A DNA stretch of 29,020 nt from Clostridiales bacterium. GTDB lineage: Bacteria; Bacillota; Clostridia; Oscillospirales; QAMX01. Below are positions 23,795 to 29,020 of this stretch, one piece after another. Position numbers and translations under genes: made by a program. The DNA is taken from NCBI GenBank assembly GCA_016303065.1, contig JAEDMJ010000024.1:1-29020 (forward strand), given 5' to 3'. The notes below the pieces were generated by a model. The model did no database searches, was not told where the DNA came from, and worked only from the letters and a program-made list of their open reading frames with translations. How positions within the stretch are numbered: the first letter of the stretch is position 1; the number at the start of each line of letters is the position of its first letter.

Positions 23795-25513
23795 ATGAAA
23801 AGAAGACCGGCGGCCCTGCTTTTTTTCTCTGCAATGTTTCTTTTCATACTCTCCGGATGCGGACGGCTTGCCGAACCCGAAATACCGGGGTACGTCCGCC
23901 TTCCCAACCGCACGTCCGAGCGTTCCGATTTCCCCGATCCCGAAATTTTCTCTTCGGAGCTTCCCCAAATCCCCGAAGAAGTGACGGAGATCGACGTGTC
24001 CTCGCGGAGCTTCTCCGGCGGCGGTGTGCGCGAAAGCGATACCGGGCTTGAGATATACCTTCCCGGAACCTACCGGCTCTCCGGAGAATCCTCCGAGTTT
24101 GTCCTTTCCGTCGATCTGATCGACGATGAAGCTCCGGTCACGCTGCTTTTCGACGGCGTCGCCGTCTCTTCCGAATACATTTCTCCGGTCTTTCTCCCCC
24201 GCGCGTCCGACTGCTTCATAATATGCCTTGAGGGCTCGTCAAACAGTATCTCCGGCGGCGGCGTTCCCAATGCCGCCGATGTGAACGCGGCGCTGTGGTC
24301 TATGGGAAATCTTTATATCTGCGGCGGAGAGCTGAGCGTTTCCGGCGGTTTCGACAACGCCGTCGCCTCGAAAGACGTGCTCAGGCTCTCCGGCGCCGAC
24401 CTCACCGTTTCCGCTCCGGACGACGGAATCGCCGGGCGTGACGCGGTCATATCCGACTCGTCCCGCATCACCGCCCATGTCGGCGGCGACGCTGTCAAGG
24501 CGACAAACCTTGAATCCGGACGTGTTCTTATGCAAAACTCGGAACTCTTCATCCGCTCCGGCCTTGACGGGATCGACGGCTGTTCGTATCTTTTCATGTC
24601 CGGATGCACGGCGGATGTCGTCTCCGGCGGCGGACACCTGGCCGTGCCTTTGAAAATTGACGACGTGCCCCGCGTATACGATCCTTTGAAGCCGAGCTAC
24701 AAAGCGTTCAAAGCTGCGGGACCCGTCCTGCTTGAAAACTGCACCGTCACCGCCGACTGCGCCGACGACTGTCTCCACAGCGACAGGGACCTCACCGTAT
24801 CCGGATGCACCCTTTCGCTCATGACCGCCGACGACGGACTCCATGCAAACGGAATTCTCACCATCCGCGACACGACCGCGGACATCGGCTATTGCTACGA
24901 AGGCCTCGAAGGCAGCAGCATTTTCATTGACAACCTCAACGCTTCTATAATCGCCTCGGACGACGGCGTAAACGCCTCGAAAATCGGAGGGGAATTCGTC
25001 TTCAACAGCGGATACTGCTTCATGGTCTGCGCCGGGGACGGCATCGACTCCAACGGTTCGCTCACGCTGAACGGAGGGACGATGATAATAAACGGACCCA
25101 CGCCCGATTACAACAGCGTCCTTGATTTTTCCCTCGACAGCGGCTGCCGGATAAACGGCGGGACATATATTTCTTCCGGAGCGTCCGGAATGGCGCTTGT
25201 CCCCGAAGCCTCCGAAACTGCGGTCGTGCTGTCCATCGTCTTTTCTTCTCAGATACAGGAAAACATACCGATAACGCTGACCGACGGCGACGGAAAACTT
25301 CTCGTGTGCTTCTGTCCCGAAAAAGCCTGGCAGAATTTCCAGTTTTCTTCGCCGGAGCTTCAAAAGGGAATGACTGTCCGCGTTTATCTCGGAGGCACGG
25401 CCGGAGAGCTTTCCGACTGCGTTTCGCCCAGGGCTGCCGAAGGCGGAGTTTTGGTAAGCGAATTTGTGATTTCCTCCCGGATCGCCGAAAAGACGGTCGC
25501 CCTTTCCGACTGA
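23795..25513 (+). CDS. Cthe_2159-like carbohydrate-binding beta-helix lipoprotein
   Basis: This 572-residue protein has a signal peptide with the lipobox FILSGC (Cys22), so it is anchored on the outer face of the membrane. The bulk (about 75-480) is a right-handed beta-helix of repeated SGG-, DDG- and ADDGL-type turns, as in the carbohydrate-binding DUF4353 family typified by Clostridium thermocellum Cthe_2159, reported to bind cellulose and acidic plant polysaccharides. The characteristic turns DDGIAG, DGIDGCS, DCLHSDRDLT, DDGLHANG and DDGVNASK are visible; acidic turns may bind calcium. No catalytic residue is evident. The ATG follows AGGAAGGGGTGATC. It may present polysaccharide to the cell beside two GH3 enzymes and a permease. 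Confidence 0.85.
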   Translation: MKRRPAALLFFSAMFLFILSGCGRLAEPEIPGYVRLPNRTSERSDFPDPEIFSSELPQIPEEVTEIDVSSRSFSGGGVRESDTGLEIYLPGTYRLSGESSEFVLSVDLIDDEAPVTLLFDGVAVSSEYISPVFLPRASDCFIICLEGSSNSISGGGVPNAADVNAALWSMGNLYICGGELSVSGGFDNAVASKDVLRLSGADLTVSAPDDGIAGRDAVISDSSRITAHVGGDAVKATNLESGRVLMQNSELFIRSGLDGIDGCSYLFMSGCTADVVSGGGHLAVPLKIDDVPRVYDPLKPSYKAFKAAGPVLLENCTVTADCADDCLHSDRDLTVSGCTLSLMTADDGLHANGILTIRDTTADIGYCYEGLEGSSIFIDNLNASIIASDDGVNASKIGGEFVFNSGYCFMVCAGDGIDSNGSLTLNGGTMIINGPTPDYNSVLDFSLDSGCRINGGTYISSGASGMALVPEASETAVVLSIVFSSQIQENIPITLTDGDGKLLVCFCPEKAWQNFQFSSPELQKGMTVRVYLGGTAGELSDCVSPRAAEGGVLVSEFVISSRIAEKTVALSD

Positions 25514-25559
25514 GGCGCGAAAACTTCTCTGACAAACACAAAACAAAGGACATCCGGTC

Positions 25560-26756
25560 ATGTCAAATTTCAAAAAAATATATCTGCGCGATTCCTTCAA
25601 CGCTTCCGCCCTGCTCTTTTCCTCCGGCTCCATAATCCAGGGTTTTCTCGCCTGGTTCGGAATCGACAGCATCCTCACCGGATACTATTCCTTCGCCGTC
25701 ACCGCGGCGCAGGTCGCCGCAATGCTCGTATTTTCTGGCTTTGCCGACCGCGTAAAAAACTGCCGAAGAACCGTCTCGCTCTTTATGCTGCAGTACGTCT
25801 GGTTTTTTCTGGCGCTGCTCACTCTCTGCCTTTTGCCCGGCGTCTCCTCAAACGCAGCGTTCGCCGTCATAATTTCTTTCGGAATTTTCCAAAACGTCTT
25901 TATCGGAATGCGGAGCGCGCTCGACTATAAGCTCCCGTACCTGATAATCGACATGAAGCACTACGCGCGCCTCAACGCGGTAAGCGGCTTTTGCTCCGGG
26001 ATATGCTGCGTTGCAGTCAATCTGGTTTTTTCCTTCTTTCTCAGCCGCGGCGACTATAAAACGGTGTCCCTCTGCGGCTTTGCCGCCGCCGCGCTGTTTA
26101 TGCTCGCCGCGGCCGCAGCAAACTCCCGTCTGAAGCTGAACGCCGCGGCTATTGTCCCCGAGAGGAAAAAGAGCAGCGTTTCGCTCTTTCAAATACTTGT
26201 AAGCCGCAGCTTCGTTCTTCTTGCCCTCCCGAACCTGATACGCGGCATATGCATGGGCGCCGTCGGCATGGCGGCCGTCATATGGCTGAACGACATAGAT
26301 CCCTCGCCCTCCTCCACCGCCCTGCTCGTCACCGTTTCGACGGCAGCTTCAATCGCATCAAGTCTATTTTACACCTTTCTCTCCCGAAGACTTCCGCAAA
26401 ATCTGATCTGCTTTCTCGGAAGCGCCGCAATGCTTTTATTTCTTCCCCAAATGATGCTCGGCGGAAAACGCCCCGTATTCATAATTTTCTATTTTCTCGC
26501 CTGTTCCGGCATGACCCTTGTGAACTACGCTGTCCCGTGCCGGATCTCTGAAGTCGTGCCCTATGAGATGATCGCCGGCTATTCCGCCCTGAGGCTCAGC
26601 ATCACCATGGGCGGAAGCGCCCTTGCCAATCTGCTTGTCGGATATCTCATCGGGAACGTTCCCTCGGTCTACATCCTCTGCGCCGCCGGAATGCTTCAAT
26701 TTATCTCCGGACTCGTATTCTTTCTTTACCGTCCCGACCGCCCCCAAAAAATGTAG
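25560..26756 (+). CDS. MFS-type permease
   Basis: The 398-residue protein has about 11-12 hydrophobic segments from residue 12 to 390, with the typical MFS cytoplasmic loop near GFADRVKNCRRTV between helices 2 and 3 and a basic central loop RLKLNAAAIVPERKKSS. Family and substrate are not recognisable beyond this. It starts 46 bases after the lipoprotein with AAAGGA nine bases upstream, so the two are probably co-transcribed from the promoter at 23714. Sugar or oligosaccharide uptake is plausible from context, but export is not excluded. Its stop precedes the tRNA promoter by only 31 bases and no terminator is evident between them, so readthrough into the tRNA is possible. Confidence 0.82.
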   Translation: MSNFKKIYLRDSFNASALLFSSGSIIQGFLAWFGIDSILTGYYSFAVTAAQVAAMLVFSGFADRVKNCRRTVSLFMLQYVWFFLALLTLCLLPGVSSNAAFAVIISFGIFQNVFIGMRSALDYKLPYLIIDMKHYARLNAVSGFCSGICCVAVNLVFSFFLSRGDYKTVSLCGFAAAALFMLAAAAANSRLKLNAAAIVPERKKSSVSLFQILVSRSFVLLALPNLIRGICMGAVGMAAVIWLNDIDPSPSSTALLVTVSTAASIASSLFYTFLSRRLPQNLICFLGSAAMLLFLPQMMLGGKRPVFIIFYFLACSGMTLVNYAVPCRISEVVPYEMIAGYSALRLSITMGGSALANLLVGYLIGNVPSVYILCAAGMLQFISGLVFFLYRPDRPQKM

Positions 26757-26787
26757 ACGCAGACAAAAGAAAATCTCGTCTTTCCCC

Positions 26788-26816
26788 TTGACAAATCAAA
26801 GTTTGTCTGGTATAAT
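26788..26816 (+). promoter_or_regulatory. Consensus promoter for tRNA-Cys
   Basis: TTGACA at 26788-26793, a 17-base spacer and TATAAT at 26811-26816, all consensus; the tRNA begins 14 bases later. An inverted repeat GACAAA-N6-TTTGTC covers 26790-26807, which may be chance. Confidence 0.85.
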
Positions 26817-26830
26817 AACCCATGTTGTTC

Positions 26831-26901
26831 GGCACCATAGCCAAGCGGTAAGGCAGAGGTCTGCAAAACCTTTATCCCCGGTTCGATTCCGGGTGGTGCC
26901 T
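26831..26901 (+). tRNA. tRNA-Cys (anticodon GCA)
   Basis: A full cloverleaf can be drawn: acceptor stem GGCACCA with TGGTGCC, D-arm around CCAAGCGGTAAGG, anticodon stem GAGGT/ACCTT around CTGCAAA (anticodon GCA), T-arm CCCGG-TTCGATT-CCGGG and discriminator U. CCA is not encoded. Cysteine is confirmed by the anticodon and U73. A strong promoter is upstream and a terminator directly downstream. Confidence 0.96.
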
Positions 26902-26903
26902 TC

Positions 26904-26941
26904 AAAAAATTAAGCAACCCAATCGGGTTGCTTAATTTTTT
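26904..26941 (+). terminator. Terminator of tRNA-Cys
   Basis: A 17-bp perfect stem AAAAAATTAAGCAACCC (26904-26920) with its complement (26925-26941), a four-base loop, and a run of T at the end. It is A/T-flanked and could work in both directions. Confidence 0.85.
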
Positions 26942-26948
26942 ATCCAAA

Positions 26949-27119
26949 CCGACGAAGGAGACTTGGCATGTAATTGCGACGAAGTCGCGTATGGCATCAC
27001 GCGCAAGCGTGTATATCTCGTCGGCTTGATAACATACAACACTTCGTGTTGATTCCATACAGCCCTTACGGGCTGAGGACATACCGCCTGGGGCGGATTT
27101 CATACACGCCTTCGGCGTG
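26949..27119 (+). repeat. Hairpin array 1: six small hairpins, four joined by CATAC
   Basis: Six 5-6-bp hairpins follow one another: 26976-26988, 26998-27011, 27037-27051, 27060-27075, 27084-27096 and 27105-27119. The last four are each preceded by CATAC (27033, 27056, 27080, 27101; period 21-24). Loops are TTC, TTAC, TGG and TTC, while stem sequences differ completely but stay paired. CCGACGA (26949-26955) can pair with TCGTCGG (27018-27024), enclosing the first two. The array leads directly into, and is in frame with, the S23-like gene. Confidence 0.85.
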
Positions 27120-27506
27120 ATTGGGACGCGAAGGACGCGAAAGGAGAACGATACGGCAAAGAATTTATTGCTCGAATATTCAGAAGAGCTTGCCACCAAG
27201 TGTGAATTGCTCGGCAGATCTATCAATGGCAACTCGAATACTGTTTTCCAGCTTCGCAAAGCCTCATCAAGTGTTTTTGCCAACATCACCGAGGCGCAGT
27301 ATCCCCAAAGCCTTGCAGATATGCTCTCCAAATTCAAGATCGCTCGCAAAGAATGTGCCGAAACTGAAAGCTGGCTCAAATTGCTTTTTAATACGAAGGT
27401 TATCGACGAAGAAACCTTTAAAAATTATCGCAATCTCTGCGGCAGAATACAGAGAATACTCACATCATCGTGTATTACGATTGAAAAGAAAATTGATAAC
27501 AAATAA
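27117..27506 (+). CDS. S23/Avd-like four-helix-bundle protein
   Basis: The protein is about 117-129 residues, almost all helical, in four amphipathic helices: LLLEYSEELATKCELLGRS, FQLRKASSSVFANITEA, LADMLSKFKIARKECAETESWLKLL and FKNYRNLCGRIQRILTSSC. This is the signature of the four-helix-bundle family of 23S rRNA intervening-sequence proteins and the retroelement accessory protein Avd, which bind nucleic acid. The start is uncertain. The frame's only conventional start is GTG at 27117, inside the last hairpin and without a ribosome binding site. A good site, AAGGAG (27141-27146), lies six bases before an ACG (27153), one base from ATG. The frame is open back to 27033 through the hairpin array. 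Codons are AT-rich, unlike the genes upstream. A terminator follows 28 bases after the stop. Confidence 0.8.
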   Translation: MIGTRRTRKENDTAKNLLLEYSEELATKCELLGRSINGNSNTVFQLRKASSSVFANITEAQYPQSLADMLSKFKIARKECAETESWLKLLFNTKVIDEETFKNYRNLCGRIQRILTSSCITIEKKIDNK

Positions 27507-27533
27507 TTTTCAAAAACTTATCTGGACTTTCTC

Positions 27534-27579
27534 CTTCCTTTCGGTATTGTGGTGTTGCCAAGCCGAAAGGAAGTTTTTT
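27534..27579 (+). terminator. Terminator of the S23-like gene
   Basis: An 11-bp perfect stem (CTTCCTTTCGG at 27534-27544 with 27563-27573) is followed by TTTTTT at 27574-27579. It separates the S23-like transcript from the next promoter, which begins two bases later. Confidence 0.85.
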
Positions 27580-27580
27580 C

Positions 27581-27609
27581 TTTACAAAACGTCTTTGATA
27601 TGTTATAAT
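27581..27609 (+). promoter_or_regulatory. Strong promoter of the YPKRAKG-domain gene
   Basis: TTTACA at 27581-27586, a 17-base spacer and TATAAT at 27604-27609 preceded by TGT (extended -10). Transcription should start near 27616. Confidence 0.85.
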
Positions 27610-27615
27610 GAATTC

Positions 27616-27689
27616 GCGAATTGGGGAAGATACCCATAACAAAAAACGAAATTCGCAAAAGCAAATCAAAACAAGGGGGCGACACCCAT
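27616..27689 (+). promoter_or_regulatory. Structured leader with duplicated GGGG...ACCCAT motif
   Basis: GCGAATT (27616-27622) can pair with AATTCGC (27650-27656). The motif GGGGAAGATACCCAT at 27623-27637 recurs as GGGGGCGACACCCAT at 27675-27689; in both, G-run and CCC can pair. The second copy forms the ribosome binding site and the start region of the next gene. Function unknown; a translational switch is possible. Confidence 0.5.
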
Positions 27690-28254
27690 CGAAAAAAACG
27701 TAATTGTTGTTGATGAGCAAGGAAATGAATATGAAGCGACCTACCCGAAACGGGCGAAAGGTCTTGTAAAGAACGGCAGGGCACGCTTCGTAGGTGAAAA
27801 TAAAATATGCCTTGCGTGCCCTCCGGATAAAATTTTGGAGGAAGAAAAATTGGAAGAAAATAAATTAACCGCAAAAGAAATATTCGTACAGCTTACAATA
27901 TTACAAAAGCAGCTTACAGAAAACAGCCAGACATCCTTGCATCGTCTTGGAGATGTGCTTTCATCACTTGAGGGCGAAGATTGCGAGGCTCGTTTCGAGC
28001 AAATCCCCGAAATTTGCGACGTTTTTAAGACGAGAGAGCTGACACTTCTCAAAATGCTGGAAATGTATGAAAAAATGTACGATGACGTTCAAAACGAGGA
28101 AATCCAAAAAGTAAATTTGGTGAAATCGGCATTTGATAACAATATGGCAATGATCAAGGATTCCGATATGGAAACCCAAGACAAGTTTGCAGCTCTCGGT
28201 TATGTAACCGATAAAATTGCGGAGCTTGTTGAAAAAATCGTTGTCAATAAGTAA
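27688..28254 (+). CDS. YPKRAKGLVKNGRARF-domain protein with coiled-coil tail, non-ATG start
   Basis: The frame (about 188 residues) has two parts. Residues 1-50 form a small basic domain, VIVVDEQGNEYEATYPKRAK followed by LVKNGRARFVGENKICLACP, a module I have seen at the start of hypothetical clostridial proteins. The rest (from about 52) is acidic and helical, with a coiled coil through LTILQKQLTENSQTSLHRL and LLKMLEMYEKMYDDVQNEEIQK to the end. The frame has no ATG, GTG or TTG before 27835; a TTG there would delete the conserved domain. AAGGGGG (27673-27679) lies eight bases before ATC at 27688, where an ATG would be expected, so the start is either AUC or a mutated ATG. Function is not known; a nucleic-acid-binding N-terminus is suggested by its basic residues. 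It has its own promoter and terminator. Confidence 0.65.
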   Translation: MEKNVIVVDEQGNEYEATYPKRAKGLVKNGRARFVGENKICLACPPDKILEEEKLEENKLTAKEIFVQLTILQKQLTENSQTSLHRLGDVLSSLEGEDCEARFEQIPEICDVFKTRELTLLKMLEMYEKMYDDVQNEEIQKVNLVKSAFDNNMAMIKDSDMETQDKFAALGYVTDKIAELVEKIVVNK

Positions 28255-28300
28255 ATTTTAACATACTCGTGTTGGCATCTTTTTTGTCAACGCGTGCCAG

Positions 28301-28335
28301 AAAAAAGCACTTACGTTTTACGCAGGTGCTTTTTT
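28301..28335 (+). terminator. Terminator of the YPKRAKG-domain gene
   Basis: AAAAAAGCAC (28301-28310) pairs with GTGCTTTTTT (28326-28335) around a partly paired loop; the T-run completes it. It lies 46 bases after the stop. A second small hairpin GGCA/TGCC (about 28274-28299) precedes it. Confidence 0.85.
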
Positions 28336-28339
28336 CAAC

Positions 28340-28505
28340 GAAATAAATCCCTTGCGGGATTTGTGAAATGCGCTTCGTGCGTGAAATACGCCTGCGGCGT
28401 GTGAAATGCCTGCGGGCGTGGTGGGGATTTATTTCATTTCACATTGCGACGAAGGAGCAATATTTCACAAGGAGCGAAGGTCATTATTTCACATTCGGCG
28501 TCAAT
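28340..28505 (+). repeat. Hairpin array 2 with GTGAAAT spacers and complementary ATTTCAC spacers
   Basis: Left half: small hairpins joined by GTGAAAT at 28363, 28381 and 28401. Right half: segments joined by the reverse complement ATTTCAC at 28436, 28462 and 28486. A 12-bp stem (28340-28351 with 28424-28435) encloses the left half. Its left arm can instead pair locally (28345-28351 with 28356-28362), so two mutually exclusive folds exist. The array ends 28 bases before the acetyltransferase start. No coding frame is evident. Confidence 0.8.
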
Positions 28506-28532
28506 CGATAAATCGGGATTTGAGGGAAAAAC

Positions 28533-29020
28533 ATGACACAATATGAACGCATGGTGAAAGGCTTAATATATGATCCGGCTGATGCCGAAATTATGAAAGA
28601 ACAGATCTATTTTCAGGACAGGCTGTGGAGATTCAATCAATTAAAGCCTTCAGATATAACTGAAAAAAACAACTATATGAAAGAAATATTCGCAGAGTGC
28701 GGAGAAAACAATTATATCGAGCTTCCTTTTCATGCCAATTGGGGTGGTCGCCATGTTCATTTTGGCTCGTATATATATGCCAATTCAAACCTGACTCTTG
28801 TGGATGACGGTCATATTTATATTGGTGACAGAGTAATGCTCGGTCCCAATGTTACCATTGCAACGGCAAATCATCCTATCAATTCGGAATTGCGGGAAAA
28901 AGGGCTTCAATACAATAAAGATGTACATATTGATGAAAACACATGGATTGCCGCCAATGTTGTCATTGTTCCCGGGATTCGCATCGGTAAAAATGTTGTA
29001 ATCGGTGCCGGAAGTGTAGT
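28533..29020 (+). CDS. Maltose/galactoside-type O-acetyltransferase, truncated by window end
   Basis: The first 162 residues are visible and the frame runs off the window. The N-terminal maltose-acetyltransferase cap (MTQYERMVKGLIYDPADAEIMKEQ) is followed by LbH hexapeptide repeats: GSYIYANSNLTLVDDGHIYIGDRVMLGPNVTI, the ATANHPIN segment with the catalytic His, DENTWIAANVVIVPGIRIG, and GAGSV. It transfers acetyl from acetyl-CoA to a sugar hydroxyl. GAGGG (28522-28526) precedes the ATG by six bases. Codons are AT-rich, unlike genes before 26.7 kb. This is an ordinary cytoplasmic enzyme and may be cargo or a neighbour of the hairpin element. Confidence 0.92.
   Translation, partial: MTQYERMVKGLIYDPADAEIMKEQIYFQDRLWRFNQLKPSDITEKNNYMKEIFAECGENNYIELPFHANWGGRHVHFGSYIYANSNLTLVDDGHIYIGDRVMLGPNVTIATANHPINSELREKGLQYNKDVHIDENTWIAANVVIVPGIRIGKNVVIGAGSV

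Larger units (their letters stand above)
26942..28505 (+). mobile_element. Candidate mobile element: hairpin arrays flanking S23-like and YPKRAKG-domain genes
   Basis: Between the tRNA-Cys terminator and the acetyltransferase leader lie two different hairpin arrays, two genes and two terminators, all in AT-richer DNA than the preceding 26.7 kb. S23/Avd-like four-helix proteins are known from 23S rRNA intervening sequences and from diversity-generating retroelements, both mobile. No transposase, reverse transcriptase or terminal direct repeat is visible, so the mobile status is inference from composition, structure and the S23 family. Confidence 0.5.

Noticed and set aside
24239..25678. A 479-codon open frame opposite the lipoprotein gene
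   Set aside because: It is a shadow of the repetitive beta-helix gene; composition follows the sense strand and no motif is present.
26949..27119. CRISPR array
   Set aside because: The conserved part is only five bases, the units are hairpins of 21-24 bases with no unique spacers, and no cas gene is present.
27608..27703. Short plus-strand frame starting ATG at 27608
   Set aside because: The ATG overlaps the -10 element, upstream of the expected transcription start, and the peptide has no recognisable feature.
27117..28505. Diversity-generating retroelement
   Set aside because: The S23-like protein resembles Avd, but no reverse transcriptase, template repeat or variable repeat is visible in the window.

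Overview
The window looks like a chromosomal contig from an uncultured, GC-rich anaerobic Bacillota, probably a gut Clostridia. The grounds are strong AGGAGG-type ribosome binding sites with frequent TTG/GTG starts, sigma-A promoters, a PhoB-type two-component system, paired GH3 glycosidases and a Gram-positive-type holin/GH25 lysis cassette. This placement is inferred from gene style, not from a marker gene.

Layout. (1) 1-6397, plus strand: the end of an OmpR/PhoB-family response regulator, its histidine kinase, then an operon of sulfotransferase, CysD, a CysN-CysC fusion and a short-chain dehydrogenase. No sulfite-forming genes are present, so the operon makes PAPS and transfers sulfate to an unknown acceptor; it has the same logic as rhizobial nodH-nodPQ. 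Four TTCACA-like boxes at exact 11-bp steps in front of its -10 element suggest control by an OmpR/PhoB-type regulator, possibly the one encoded just upstream. (2) 6398-19289: a compact minus-strand podovirus-like module with a sigma-like regulator, terminase small and large subunits, portal, scaffold, coat, connector, tail nozzle, fibre, XhlA-like protein, holin, GH25 endolysin and a coiled-coil virion protein. No integrase, repressor or replication gene is seen. The portal reading frame carries an in-frame TGA. The module is a prophage remnant or a domesticated packaging element. (3) 19290-26756: a GH3 beta-glucosidase-type enzyme convergent with a GH3 beta-xylosidase-type enzyme across a perfect 22-bp terminator stem, then a divergently transcribed Cthe_2159-like beta-helix lipoprotein and an MFS permease, a likely plant-glycan locus.

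(4) 26757-29020: a tRNA-Cys with a consensus promoter and terminator, after which base composition and codon use become clearly AT-richer. Here lies the most unusual part: an array of small hairpins joined by CATAC, an S23/Avd-like four-helix-bundle protein, a terminator, a promoter with a structured leader, a protein whose N-terminal domain (YPKRAKGLVKNGRARF) has no ATG/GTG/TTG start, a second terminator, and a second hairpin array made of GTGAAAT spacers followed by their complement ATTTCAC. A maltose/galactoside-type O-acetyltransferase then runs off the end. The hairpin arrays plus the two proteins look like one transferable element and are the best candidate for an undescribed system.
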